From J089 sp964535735 (GTDB lineage Bacteria > Fidelibacterota > Marinisomatia > Marinisomatales > J089), in the NCBI GenBank assembly GCA_964535735.1, contig CAZHTM010000006.1, positions 1 to 64,000 of the forward strand: 64,000 nt of DNA, written 5' to 3'. The notes under the pieces were generated by a model that searched no databases, had not been told where the DNA came from, and was given only the letters and a program-made list of their open reading frames with translations. Positions 45,226 through 53,645 of the stretch are shown in pieces. Both the position numbers and the translations under genes were made by a program. Position 1 is the stretch's first letter, and the number at the start of each line of letters is the position of its first letter.

Positions 45226-45728
45226 CCTGTTTTCACCTTCGGGACCACAATCCCGTGATAGGTTTGCGGTTCTTCATAATCTTTTCGCAAGGGCCAACCC
45301 TCCCAGTCATCAGGGAGTAGAATCCGTTTCAAATCGGGATGTCCGGTAAAAACTATCCCGTACATGTCATACACTTCCCGCTCAAACCAATCTCCGATTT
45401 TCCATACCTGGGCAATGGAGGGAATTTCGGGATGCTCCCGTGACACAGAGATCCGGATTTCTGCCGTATGGCGTTTTTCCATGGAATGAAGATTATAGCG
45501 AACCTCCAAATCCTGATCCGGACCCACATCCACGCCAGTGATGCACTGGAGCGAATCCAGGCGGAACGCGTCTTCATCCCGCAGACGCTGGGCAATTTCC
45601 AACCATCGTTCGGGTGCCAGCGGTACGTAGGCTTCACCGGGCGTATCCCAGGTAGTGCCTTCTTCGAGGGATCCCACCGTTCCGAGAAACTGTTCGTTCA
45701 GATACGTAATGATATCGGAATTAATCAT
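45216..45728 (-). CDS. nuoC: NADH-quinone oxidoreductase subunit C (NuoC)
   Basis: NuoC is the 30-kDa peripheral subunit. The 170-residue protein contains ERWLEIAQRLRDEDAF, IPSIAQVWKIGDWFEREVYDMYGIVFTGHPDLKRILLPDDWEGWPLRKDYE spanning about residues 104-153, the family's most conserved segment. It overlaps nuoB by four bases and nuoD by ten. Confidence 0.95.
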   Translation of the reverse strand: MINSDIITYLNEQFLGTVGSLEEGTTWDTPGEAYVPLAPERWLEIAQRLRDEDAFRLDSLQCITGVDVGPDQDLEVRYNLHSMEKRHTAEIRISVSREHPEIPSIAQVWKIGDWFEREVYDMYGIVFTGHPDLKRILLPDDWEGWPLRKDYEEPQTYHGIVVPKVKTGWE

Positions 45729-46216
45729 CCCAGTTTCCGCGTCAGAGGCCGGTCGTGGCGAATTTTTTCCTGCAATTTAATCAACCCCTCTAAAAGGGCT
45801 TCGGGACGGGGTGGACACCCGGGAACATAGACATCCACGGGGACCACTAGATCGACGCCTTTCAGCACATGGTACCCATATTGCCAATAAGGACCGCCAC
45901 TGGTGGCACAACTACCCATGGCGATCACATATTTAGGATCGGCCATTTGTTCGTAGAGGCGTTTTACCCGGAGAGACATTTTCATCGTCACTGTCCCGGC
46001 AACGATCATCACATCCGCCTGACGGGGCGAAGACCGGGGCATCATACCGATCCGTTCCAGGTCATGACGACTGGCCGCCGCGGCCATCATTTCAATGGCG
46101 CAACACGCCAGACCGAATTGGAAATACCACGGGGACGTGGACCGCGCCCAGCTTAAGAGTTGGTCCAGCTTGGCCACCACAATATTATCTTGAAATTTAT
46201 GTTCCAGTACACCCAT
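45725..46216 (-). CDS. nuoB: NADH-quinone oxidoreductase subunit B (NuoB)
   Basis: NuoB holds cluster N2, the last electron carrier before quinone. The adjacent cysteines are in GLACCAIEMM near residue 37, and the other ligands are in MGSCATSGGPYW near 101 and VPGCPPRPEALLEG near 132. The length of 163 is normal. It shares one base with nuoA upstream. Confidence 0.97.
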   Translation of the reverse strand: MGVLEHKFQDNIVVAKLDQLLSWARSTSPWYFQFGLACCAIEMMAAAASRHDLERIGMMPRSSPRQADVMIVAGTVTMKMSLRVKRLYEQMADPKYVIAMGSCATSGGPYWQYGYHVLKGVDLVVPVDVYVPGCPPRPEALLEGLIKLQEKIRHDRPLTRKLG

Positions 46217-46638
46217 CAGTTTGTCTCATCCAGTTTCGCCGCCAGATTCCGGTATCGACCGCGTCCGTATTTAACATTCAGCTTCACCCAATCCAAATCG
46301 GACTTCCGCCAGACATAGGCTAGACCCACAATTAAGATGGCCAGAAAAACAGCCATTTCCACAAAAGCAAATAATCCCAATTCTTTAAAAACCACGGCCC
46401 ATGGATACATGAATACTACTTCTACATCAAAAATGAGAAAAATTAAGGCGATAACATAAAATCGAATGTTGAACTGAACCCAAGCAGATCCTTCCGCTTC
46501 TTCGCCACATTCATAAGTGGATTGTTTATCCTTGGATGGATTTGAGGGCGCAACCAGCCGCTGAAGAAACAGTATGACTGCAATCAGGAGGATTCCCAGA
46601 AGGAGGAATAAAAAGATGGTTCCGAAATCGCGATACAT
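46216..46638 (-). CDS. nuoA: NADH-quinone oxidoreductase subunit A (NuoA)
   Basis: NuoA is a three-helix membrane subunit starting the operon. The 140-residue protein has KDKQSTYECGEEAEGSAWV around residues 37-55 with the loop Cys, and IFDVEVVFMYPWAVVF with the conserved acidic pair. A promoter candidate precedes it, and the gene is divergent from the proline dehydrogenase gene. Confidence 0.95.
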   Translation of the reverse strand: MYRDFGTIFLFLLLGILLIAVILFLQRLVAPSNPSKDKQSTYECGEEAEGSAWVQFNIRFYVIALIFLIFDVEVVFMYPWAVVFKELGLFAFVEMAVFLAILIVGLAYVWRKSDLDWVKLNVKYGRGRYRNLAAKLDETN

Positions 46639-46853
46639 GGTTTTGTTTACGTCAATTTGAGCCGGAAATTTAGACTCCTTACCTTTCCTCAGTCAAGGCA
46701 AATGAGAGTATTTTATCCTGTATTTTACCCGGCGATTCATTCTTTAGATCATTTTCAACTAGCCAAGGAAAATACCCCATGTCGAATCCAAGTCCCGGCC
46801 TGAACCGCTTTCACTTGTCCAGTGCAAAATCCTTTATCTAAATTCACCGTCTT
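46639..46853. other. Divergent intergenic region between nuoA and the proline dehydrogenase gene
   Basis: The 215 bases hold no gene that I can see. They must contain the start signals for the long nuo-nqr unit on one side and the proline dehydrogenase unit on the other. Candidate promoter boxes are listed separately for nuoA; a weaker plus-strand candidate is TTGTCC at 46815-46820 with TCTAAA at 46837-46842. Confidence 0.5.
46669..46696 (-). promoter_or_regulatory. Candidate promoter of the nuo-nqr operon
   Basis: Reading on the minus strand, TTGACT (46696-46691) is followed after 16 bases by TCTAAA (46674-46669). This leaves a leader of about 25 bases before the nuoA ATG at 46638. The -35 box is a close sigma-70 match and the -10 box is weak. 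Sigma factors of FCB bacteria often use other consensus sequences, so this is tentative. Confidence 0.35.
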
Positions 46854-47759
46854 ATGAACCGTTTCAATACCCTGTTAGCCGGCACCCTAACCTATTTACC
46901 CAAATGGTTTGTCCGTCCGTTTGCCAATCCCTACGTGGCGGGGGAAACCTTTGAATCCGCCCGGGATACGGTGCGTCATCTCAACGCGCAGGGTTTCAAA
47001 GCAACGTTAGATATTCTGGGAGAGCATGTGGCCTCCCCGGAAAAAGCCCGAGCAGTCCGGGACGCCTATATCGATCTTTTCCACACCATTCACGATGAAC
47101 ATCTGGACACCGGTGTTTCGCTAAAATTAACTCATTTGGGCCTGGAATTGGATCGGTCTTTAGCGGAAGATAATCTTTTTTCAATCCTGGACGCCGCTCA
47201 GGAAACCGATAACTTTCTGCGCATTGATATGGAGAACTCTCCTTACACACAGGCCACGCTGGAGATTTACCAAGCATGTCGAAAGCGCTATCATCAGGTC
47301 GGGACTGTCCTTCAGGCCTATCTGCACCGAACTTTGGACGATATTGCCGCAATCGGATCTCCGCAATTCAATGTGAGAATCTGCAAAGGTATTTATCGGG
47401 AGTCTCCGGATATAGCCTACCAGGATCGGAAGCAAATCCGAGAGAACTTTGTTTCAGCAGTACAGGCCGTCATCCAAACGGGGGGTTACGTAGGTGTGGC
47501 TACCCATGATCTTGAGGTGATTAACCGAATAGAAACTTGGTTCCAATCACAATCGATTCCACCTAACCAATTTGAATTTCAGGTCCTATACGGCGTCCCC
47601 ATGCGAGGAAAATTAGAGGCGTTACGAGATCGGGGGTATACGGTTCGAATTTATGTTCCCTACGGTGATGCCTGGTTTGATTATTCCATTCGCCGACTTC
47701 AAGAAAACCCCCATATCATGGGTTATATTCTAAAAAATTTATTCACGTCCCGTTCCTAA
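46854..47759 (+). CDS. Proline dehydrogenase
   Basis: This FAD enzyme oxidises proline to pyrroline-5-carboxylate and passes electrons to quinone. The 301-residue monofunctional protein shows the barrel markers VSLKLTHLGLELD, FLRIDMENSPYT, VRICKGIYRE, VATHDLEVINRI, FEFQVLYGVP and the diagnostic VRIYVPYGDAWFDYSIRRLQENP spread over residues 265-287. No P5C dehydrogenase is fused or adjacent. It reads opposite to nearly all its neighbours and feeds the same quinone pool as the pumps beside it. Confidence 0.94.
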   Translation: MNRFNTLLAGTLTYLPKWFVRPFANPYVAGETFESARDTVRHLNAQGFKATLDILGEHVASPEKARAVRDAYIDLFHTIHDEHLDTGVSLKLTHLGLELDRSLAEDNLFSILDAAQETDNFLRIDMENSPYTQATLEIYQACRKRYHQVGTVLQAYLHRTLDDIAAIGSPQFNVRICKGIYRESPDIAYQDRKQIRENFVSAVQAVIQTGGYVGVATHDLEVINRIETWFQSQSIPPNQFEFQVLYGVPMRGKLEALRDRGYTVRIYVPYGDAWFDYSIRRLQENPHIMGYILKNLFTSRS

Positions 47760-47820
47760 AGTGTAACCCTTTCACGTCATCGTAATCCAAAGGGTACTAT
47801 TTAATAAATTGGATAGAATC

Positions 47821-48222
47821 ATGAACGAACCCTCCACCATCGACACCATATTAGATTTCCACACTATCGCCGTTGTGGGATTGTCAGCAAACTCTGAACG
47901 CCCCAGTTACCAGGTGGCAGCCTATCTTCAATCCCAGGGATATCGAATTGTGCCTGTAAATCCTGGACACGCCACTATTCTGAATGAAACCGCTTATCCT
48001 ACCCTTAAAGATATTCCTTTTCCTGTAGAAGTAGTGGATGTTTTTCGTAGACCGGAAGCGGTTCCTGCCATTACCGACGCGGCGATTGCCATTGGCGCTA
48101 AAGCCCTCTGGTTGCAGGACAATGTTGTGGACCCGGATAGCGCGAAAAAAGCGGAAGCAGCGGGTCTTCTGGTAGTGATGGATGACTGTATGCTACGGCA
48201 GCATCGCGCCCGACGGGCTTAG
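47821..48222 (+). CDS. CoA-binding domain protein (YccU-like)
   Basis: The small Rossmann protein (133 residues from the ATG at 47821) has IAVVGLSANSERPSYQVAAYLQSQGYRIVPVNPG at about residues 14-47, then DVFRRPEAVPAI and KALWLQDNVVD, and a C-terminal VVMDDCMLRQH. This is the CoA-binding domain family seen in E. coli YccU. Function is unknown for most members. A TTG start at 47809 would add four residues; GGA at 47811 is a weak ribosome site for the ATG. Its stop overlaps the convergent nadK stop by four bases. Confidence 0.85.
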   Translation: MNEPSTIDTILDFHTIAVVGLSANSERPSYQVAAYLQSQGYRIVPVNPGHATILNETAYPTLKDIPFPVEVVDVFRRPEAVPAITDAAIAIGAKALWLQDNVVDPDSAKKAEAAGLLVVMDDCMLRQHRARRA

Positions 48223-49133
48223 GTCGGCGACTCTAGAAATTCCCCATCTCCGCGCCGTCCCCATCCCATTTTCCGCCGTAATGTTTGATAATAATTTTTA
48301 TCGGGAAAGGTTATAAACGGGATCGTAAAATCTGCACGGGAGATGAGCAATCGTTCCGGATGCACCAATTCCCGTTTAAATTGACCATCGGTGGAAAGAC
48401 TCACCGGATCGCGATGATCCTCCGGGAACTCAAATTCCAGATGCACATCTGACGGAAGCACCAAGGGGCGTGAGGTCAGGGTATGGGGACAAATGGGTGT
48501 CACGACTACCGATTCCACACCCGGTTCTACAATCGGTCCTCCCGCTGATAGAGAATAGGCCGTAGAACCCACCGGGGTGGCCGTAATCATGCCATCCGCC
48601 TTGTAATTTCCCACCAACCGCCCATCGGCAAACACACGACAACTGAGCATCCGGTGTGATCGGGCATGATTAATGACAAAATCATTGATAGCAATCCACG
48701 ATTCCTCCTGGGATCCGCCCTGGACTGTTCCCGAAAGAACCAGTTGATGTTCCAGCTCGTACTCCCCATTCGCTACCTGGTCCAGTCGGGGAAATAAATC
48801 CGCCGCCGTCACCTGGGCTAAAAAGCCAAGATCGCCCAGATGAATCCCCAAGATGGGCACCTGACGATGGCGTATGGCTTGTGCCGCGGAAAGGAAGGTA
48901 CCATCGCCTCCCAAGGTTAGAACAAAATCGGCTCGGGGAAAGTCATCGGCCGACTGAAGAATTTCACAGGGAAAGTCTGGTTTGTTCTTTAGTTCCCCCA
49001 CAATTCGGGTAGTAATAATTATGGTAAGCTTCCGACGGAGAGCCCAGTCCACCACTTGAGGCAACAGGTTCCAAAAGTCCTGTTTTTCCGTATTACCCCA
49101 GATAACAAACCGCCGTGGTGTTTTCCGTTTCAT
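48219..49133 (-). CDS. nadK: NAD kinase (NadK)
   Basis: NadK phosphorylates NAD to NADP. The 304-residue protein has the GGDG motif in LTLGGDGTFLSA near residue 75, the conserved Asn/Asp of INDFVINH, and the glycine-rich DGMITATPVGSTAYSLSAGGPIV near 186-208. Length is usual. It shares one base with xseB upstream and ends tail-to-tail with the CoA-binding gene. Confidence 0.95.
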   Translation of the reverse strand: MKRKTPRRFVIWGNTEKQDFWNLLPQVVDWALRRKLTIIITTRIVGELKNKPDFPCEILQSADDFPRADFVLTLGGDGTFLSAAQAIRHRQVPILGIHLGDLGFLAQVTAADLFPRLDQVANGEYELEHQLVLSGTVQGGSQEESWIAINDFVINHARSHRMLSCRVFADGRLVGNYKADGMITATPVGSTAYSLSAGGPIVEPGVESVVVTPICPHTLTSRPLVLPSDVHLEFEFPEDHRDPVSLSTDGQFKRELVHPERLLISRADFTIPFITFPDKNYYQTLRRKMGWGRRGDGEFLESPT

Positions 49134-49348
49134 CAGGAGTTCTCTTCAGGTATTGTGTCTGGATCCAGTATCTCAATCTTTTGCTCTGCTTCGTCCAGGA
49201 TTTTCTGGCACGTATTCACTAAGGCGGTCCCTTCCTCAAACAATTTCAGCGTATCTTCCAGAGATTCTTCCCCAGATTCCAGACGTTGAACGATGGACTC
49301 CAGTTGTGCGAAAGCTTCTTCCAGATTGAGTTCTGATTTCTTTTTCAT
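49133..49348 (-). CDS. xseB: Exodeoxyribonuclease VII small subunit (XseB)
   Basis: XseB pairs with XseA in exonuclease VII, which trims single-stranded DNA. I start at the ATG at 49348 (71 residues, MKKKSELNLEEAFAQLESIV), just after the xseA stop and preceded by GAGGT five bases before. The helical LESGEESLEDTLKLFEEGTALVNTC core is diagnostic. A longer frame from 49453 overlaps xseA and lacks family similarity in its extra part. Confidence 0.94.
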   Translation of the reverse strand: MKKKSELNLEEAFAQLESIVQRLESGEESLEDTLKLFEEGTALVNTCQKILDEAEQKIEILDPDTIPEENS

Positions 49349-49355
49349 GGTTACC

Positions 49356-50561
49356 TCATGTGGCTTCCGCCGGTTGACGCCGGGCCAGAAATTCTCCATC
49401 ACGGACCCGAAGCCGGAATTTGTCCCCCGGCGATAATTGGGCGACGGAATCAATCACATCGTCTGTTGTGGGTTTCAGAGCCAGGGCATACCCCCGTTCC
49501 AGAACTTGGGCTGGATTGAGAGCCGTCAGCGTGTCTTGATACCTGGCAAGTTGCAACCGGAACTGGCTGACTTGTCGGCTCCAGGCCTGTCTTATTCGCA
49601 GGTGGAAGTCGGAAATCCGGACTCGTTTTTGTTCCAACTGCTTCCGGGGAATCTGGGCCACCAACCGTCGCTCCCAATGATCCAACAATTGCCAGGCTGT
49701 GGATAATTTACGGGTCATTCCTTGAACCAGGCGCTCGTTGAAATGCGTTAATCTCAGGGTTAAATCCTCAACCGAAGGGGCCACCAGTTCTGCGGCTGCT
49801 GAAGGTGTGGGCGCCCGCATGTCCGCCACCAAATCGGCAATTGTGGTATCGGTTTCATGTCCCACGGCAGAGATTATGGGAATTGAACACTGCGCCATGG
49901 CCCTAGCGACAATTTCCTCATTGAATGGCCAAAGGTCTTCAATGGAACCACCTCCCCGTCCTAAGATAATACAGTCTGGATGAACGTGGGATTCCATAAT
50001 GTGTAATCCACGGACAATATCATCAGCGGCCTGGGGACCCTGCACCAGGGTCGGTCGATGAATTAAGGTTACATAGGGTGCCCGTCGTTGGAGAACATGA
50101 AGTATATCCCGAATTGCCGCTCCCGTATCGGACGTCAGAATTCCAACTCGTCGGGGAAACACAGGTAGAGGCTGTTTCCGCTCTTGGGCAAAGAGGCCTT
50201 CCTCAAGTAGGTGCTGCTTTAAACGTTCAAATGCCAGATAAAGATTGCCCTGACCTGCAGGCTGGATCGCGGTTACCACACATTGGAGTTGCCCGCGCTG
50301 GGTGAAGACCGTAATTCGCCCGGTGGCAATGACTTCCACCCCTTGATCCAATCGGAATCGCACATACGTGGCATAACCTTTAAACAAAACACACCGTAAT
50401 TCAGCTTTGCCATCCTTTAGTACAAAATAAATATGACCGGATCGGTGGTAGGTCACATTCGAACATTCTCCCCGGATACGGACCTGAGACCACTCATTTT
50501 CCAATGTTTGGCGAATCCCTTCCGCAACTTCCGAGACCGTGTATACATGGGCGTCGGTCAT
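49356..50561 (-). CDS. xseA: Exodeoxyribonuclease VII large subunit (XseA)
   Basis: XseA is the catalytic subunit of exonuclease VII. The 401-residue protein has the N-terminal OB fold (VRIRGECSNVTYHRSGHIYFVLKD), the catalytic-domain markers VGILTSDTGAAIRDILHVL, IILGRGGGSIEDLWPFNEE, and ISAVGHETDTTIADLVADMRAPTPSAAAEL near residues 235-264, followed by a coiled-coil tail. The C-terminal segment with LERGYALAL is typical. It is followed by xseB. Confidence 0.96.
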   Translation of the reverse strand: MTDAHVYTVSEVAEGIRQTLENEWSQVRIRGECSNVTYHRSGHIYFVLKDGKAELRCVLFKGYATYVRFRLDQGVEVIATGRITVFTQRGQLQCVVTAIQPAGQGNLYLAFERLKQHLLEEGLFAQERKQPLPVFPRRVGILTSDTGAAIRDILHVLQRRAPYVTLIHRPTLVQGPQAADDIVRGLHIMESHVHPDCIILGRGGGSIEDLWPFNEEIVARAMAQCSIPIISAVGHETDTTIADLVADMRAPTPSAAAELVAPSVEDLTLRLTHFNERLVQGMTRKLSTAWQLLDHWERRLVAQIPRKQLEQKRVRISDFHLRIRQAWSRQVSQFRLQLARYQDTLTALNPAQVLERGYALALKPTTDDVIDSVAQLSPGDKFRLRVRDGEFLARRQPAEAT

Positions 50562-50580
50562 GAATACCCCAACGTTTTGG

Positions 50581-50606
50581 GACCCGGGGAAGCTTTCCCC
50601 CGGGTC
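50581..50606. repeat. GC-rich hairpin between the COX24-like gene and xseA
   Basis: GACCCGGGG and CCCCGGGTC form a perfect nine-base stem around an eight-base loop. No T-tract follows on the minus strand, so it is not a classical intrinsic terminator. It could be an attenuator, an RNA-processing site or protect the 3' end of the upstream transcript. It lies 20 bases before the xseA start. Confidence 0.6.
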
Positions 50607-50612
50607 CAGGTC

Positions 50613-50708
50613 TTACACCTTCTTTTTCTTATGTCGATTAGCCCGAAGACGTTTTTTCCGCTTGTGGGTACTGATCTTCCGGCGTTTCCGTTTTTTTCCG
50701 CTTGGCAT
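50613..50708 (-). CDS. Small basic AURKAIP1/COX24-domain protein, probable ribosome-associated
   Basis: This 31-residue open frame encodes MPSGKKRKRRKISTHKRKK and a further Lys/Arg-rich end, with no acidic residue. It matches the small COX24-type proteins annotated in Bacteroidetes and related groups, homologous to the C-terminal domain of the mitochondrial ribosomal protein mS38. A ribosomal role is inferred from the family. It lies seven bases after the HU-like gene and before the GC-rich hairpin. Confidence 0.8.
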   Translation of the reverse strand: MPSGKKRKRRKISTHKRKKRLRANRHKKKKV

Positions 50709-50715
50709 AGTTCCT

Positions 50716-51006
50716 CTAATCGTGCATTAATGAAGCGTTCACCCGTGAACGCATGATTTTTGATGGTTTAAATGTAGGGGCATACCGTTCTGGTAAATAG
50801 ATCGGGTCCCCGGTTCCGGGATTGCGAGCTTTCTTGGGTTGGCGATGCTTCACCCCAAATGTACCGAAACCCCGGAGTTCCACCCGCTCATTGCGTTCCA
50901 GTGATTCAATGATAGTCTGCATGACGCCATTCATCACCGCTTCGGTTTCAACTTTGGTTAATCCCGTTGCGGCTGATACGACGTCCACTATTTCTTGTTT
51001 GGTCAT
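50716..51006 (-). CDS. HU/IHF-family DNA-binding protein
   Basis: This bends and packages DNA as a dimer. From the ATG at 51006, overlapping the sppA stop as ATGA, the protein has 96 residues starting MTKQEIVDVVSAATGLTK. The beta-arm and signature are visible in VELRGFGTFGVKHRQPKKARNPGTG. The C terminus SKIMRSRVN is usual. A start at 51018 would add four residues inside sppA. HU versus IHF subunit cannot be told from this alone. Confidence 0.93.
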   Translation of the reverse strand: MTKQEIVDVVSAATGLTKVETEAVMNGVMQTIIESLERNERVELRGFGTFGVKHRQPKKARNPGTGDPIYLPERYAPTFKPSKIMRSRVNASLMHD

Positions 51007-51902
51007 CCTTCCCTCCATTGCCAGCGAAATATGGGCCCCTCCTGAAACCCTTCACCAGCGATTTGTTTGATGGTCCCCAATAGGAGGTTGCGTAACAAAG
51101 GTTTTCGTTCCACGGGACGGACGATCTTGGGCTTGCCCACAATACCACCCAAACTACCCGCTAACGCAATGGCATCCGTTAGGGTGCCTAGCGTATCTAC
51201 TAATCCCAAAGCAACAGCCTGAAGTCCCGTATACACCCGCCCATCGGCCAATACACGCACCGAATCTTCCGGCAAATGCCGATAGGTGGCCACATCCATT
51301 ACAAATTGATCATAGAGGTTTCCGATCACAGACTGAAAATAGGCCCGATCCGCATCCGATACGGGCCTGGTAGGCGACCCGGCATCTTTCAAGGGACCGC
51401 TTTTTATAGTTTCCATTTCCAATCCAAGTTTATCCATCAGTCCGGTCATCACCGGATATTCCATGATTACCCCGATACTTCCAGTGACTGTACCTCGATT
51501 GGCCATGATGGTTGAAGCACCCAAGGCCACATAATAGCCCCCTGAAGCGGCTACTGATCCCATGGAAACCACCACCGGTTTTTCTTTATTCACCGCTTCC
51601 ACTTTGGCGAACAATTCCTGCGAAGCCGCTACCCCTCCTCCAGGGCTGTCCACACGCAGAACCACCGCTTTAACGTCCGATCGTTCCTCAAACGTGTCCA
51701 ATTGCCGAATCCAGGTTTCCGCATCGAGGATGGGACCATTTACTGTCACTACAGCCACCTTGCTCCCGAATCTCAATCCATCTTCTTCCCGGCTGCAGGA
51801 ACGCATTTGTGTAACCAGAAACACGATTCCGATGCCCCCAAGCAGAATCCAGACCCAACGGTTAGGGGATGCTTTAGAGGACCTCAACTGGACGGCACCC
51901 AC
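51003..51902 (-). CDS. sppA: Signal peptide peptidase SppA, short form
   Basis: SppA cleaves leftover signal peptides in the membrane. The 299-residue protein has an N-terminal membrane helix at about 16-33, then VVTVNGPI, LRVDSPGGGV, the serine motif VSMGSVAASGGYYVALGA (nucleophile Ser near 120) and KSGPLKDAGSP with a candidate catalytic Lys. This is the single-domain form rather than the 600-residue E. coli type. Its start overlaps the lytic transglycosylase stop by 19 bases. Confidence 0.92.
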   Translation of the reverse strand: MGAVQLRSSKASPNRWVWILLGGIGIVFLVTQMRSCSREEDGLRFGSKVAVVTVNGPILDAETWIRQLDTFEERSDVKAVVLRVDSPGGGVAASQELFAKVEAVNKEKPVVVSMGSVAASGGYYVALGASTIMANRGTVTGSIGVIMEYPVMTGLMDKLGLEMETIKSGPLKDAGSPTRPVSDADRAYFQSVIGNLYDQFVMDVATYRHLPEDSVRVLADGRVYTGLQAVALGLVDTLGTLTDAIALAGSLGGIVGKPKIVRPVERKPLLRNLLLGTIKQIAGEGFQEGPIFRWQWREG

Positions 51903-53575
51903 AAAACCAATTTCTGACCGGGATAAATAAATTGCTTATACCGCAGACCATTCCAGCGCCGGATGTAACTGGCTCGCGTATGGTAATCTTCGGCAATCTG
52001 CCCCAGTGTATCACCGCGCTTCACCGTATAAACCACTTTTCGGGTTCCGGGAGGTCCCTGGGAGGTCCCGGAAGCAATCGTAGCTGAACCAGACCGAACC
52101 GACTGAATGGGAATCGTTAATTTTTGACCAATCTGTATCCGATGTCGATTTTTAATTTTATTCACCGCTGCCAGATCATGGATAGAGACGCGGTATTTTT
52201 TAGAGATGGTCCACAGACTTTCGCCCCGGCGCACCCGGTGAACAATATATTGGGGAGCAAACCGCTGATCGTCAGGCAAGGCATTGTAAGCCTCCAGAAA
52301 AGCGCGGGTAGACCCTTTGGGTATTTTCAGGAAATAAATCCCATCAGCCGGGGTGGCTGATTGTCGTAATTCCGGATTTAAATCCCGCAAGGCGTTTACC
52401 GATATATCACAACACTTGGCTAATACATTGAGATCAGCGCTTTTTTCCAATTCCACTTCATCAAAGGCAAAGGGTTCCACCTCGGGAAGCGTGAATCCAT
52501 ACTGCTCCGGATTTCGGCAAATGAGGGCCGCTGCCAAAAAATAGGGAATGTAATCCCGGGTTTCTCTGGGAAGGGAACGTAATTGCCAAAAATCCCGTGT
52601 ATTGTGGAGTTGAATTCCGCGACGAACTCGGCCGGCGCCGGAATTGTAAGCGGCCAATGCTAGATACCAGTCATCAAATTCCTCATAAAGGTCTTTTAAA
52701 TATTCACAAGCGGCATGGGTGGCCTTCACCGGGTCCCGCCGTTCATCCACATACCAGGTGCGATTCAGCCCGTATTTTTTTCCGGTGGAATAAATAAACT
52801 GCCACATCCCGGATGCATTGGCACGACTGTAAGCGCGAGGATTCATACCGGATTCAATCAAGGCCAGGAATTCCAACTCTTCCGGCAATTCGTGTTCTTT
52901 CAAAATCGTTTGGACGAGGTCCCGATATCGCATGTATCGCGTAAGCCAGATATCAAATTCATTCCGCCGTTTGGTCTGGAAAAATTCAATGAATTGGTCT
53001 ACCCTGGCATTGCGTACCAAGGGAATATGCCCTTCTCTATCATCGACCACTGTATATTTTGACTCCCCTAACTCCACCTCCAGGGGTGTCACCCATTCGG
53101 AAACTTCCGTTCGCAATTGATCGGCTGTAATGGGAACATCCGACGACGTTAGGGTTTGTAGTTTGGTGGTATACACCTCCACCAGTGTGGTTTCAAACCG
53201 TGAAAATTCCTCTTCCTGATCGGGAGTCATTTCACCGGTTTGATCCGCTTCGGCCAAGAGATCGAAAATCCGATCCAGAATATAGACCACTTCTAAAGTA
53301 TCATTATGGGTATCGGCGATCAAAGCATCGGTGAGGTAGACTTTCACATCTCGTAAGAGTTGTGGTAAACGGTCAGCCGGCTGAGGATAGTCAGGAAGTG
53401 CAATGTCGGATCCATTGTCATCCAGTGGAAAGATCGGTTCCAGAACTTTCCGTAGTTCCAGACTATCTTCATCTTCATGTAGTGGTGACAGGGCGCTTGT
53501 GTCCAGATCGGCTTGCGCCATACCCAGAGACCACAGGAGTGCCAGGGATAGAAATTCGGATAAATGCCTTTGCAT
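51884..53575 (-). CDS. Membrane-bound lytic murein transglycosylase with two LysM domains (MltD-like)
   Basis: The 563-residue protein cuts glycan strands of peptidoglycan. It has an N-terminal signal (about 1-22), an acidic linker, then the SLT domain with LEFLALIESGMNPRAYS (catalytic Glu), ANASGMWQFI and YLALAAYNSGAGRVRRGI. Two LysM repeats follow, HRVRRGESLWTISKKYRVS and YTVKRGDTLGQIAEDYHT, which bind glycan. This is the MltD layout, but no lipobox is evident. It is separated from rfaE2 by 70 bases. Confidence 0.93.
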   Translation of the reverse strand: MQRHLSEFLSLALLWSLGMAQADLDTSALSPLHEDEDSLELRKVLEPIFPLDDNGSDIALPDYPQPADRLPQLLRDVKVYLTDALIADTHNDTLEVVYILDRIFDLLAEADQTGEMTPDQEEEFSRFETTLVEVYTTKLQTLTSSDVPITADQLRTEVSEWVTPLEVELGESKYTVVDDREGHIPLVRNARVDQFIEFFQTKRRNEFDIWLTRYMRYRDLVQTILKEHELPEELEFLALIESGMNPRAYSRANASGMWQFIYSTGKKYGLNRTWYVDERRDPVKATHAACEYLKDLYEEFDDWYLALAAYNSGAGRVRRGIQLHNTRDFWQLRSLPRETRDYIPYFLAAALICRNPEQYGFTLPEVEPFAFDEVELEKSADLNVLAKCCDISVNALRDLNPELRQSATPADGIYFLKIPKGSTRAFLEAYNALPDDQRFAPQYIVHRVRRGESLWTISKKYRVSIHDLAAVNKIKNRHRIQIGQKLTIPIQSVRSGSATIASGTSQGPPGTRKVVYTVKRGDTLGQIAEDYHTRASYIRRWNGLRYKQFIYPGQKLVLWVPSS

Positions 53576-53645
53576 ACGATACTTATTGCGATTTTGCCCG
53601 GCGAAATTAGAGGAGACCGATTGCCCTAGTCAAGGGAATTCGCCC

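Noticed and set aside
46815..46842. Promoter for proline dehydrogenase (TTGTCC-N16-TCTAAA)
   Set aside because: Both boxes are poor matches and the start would be only about six bases before the ATG, so I mention it only as a weak candidate.
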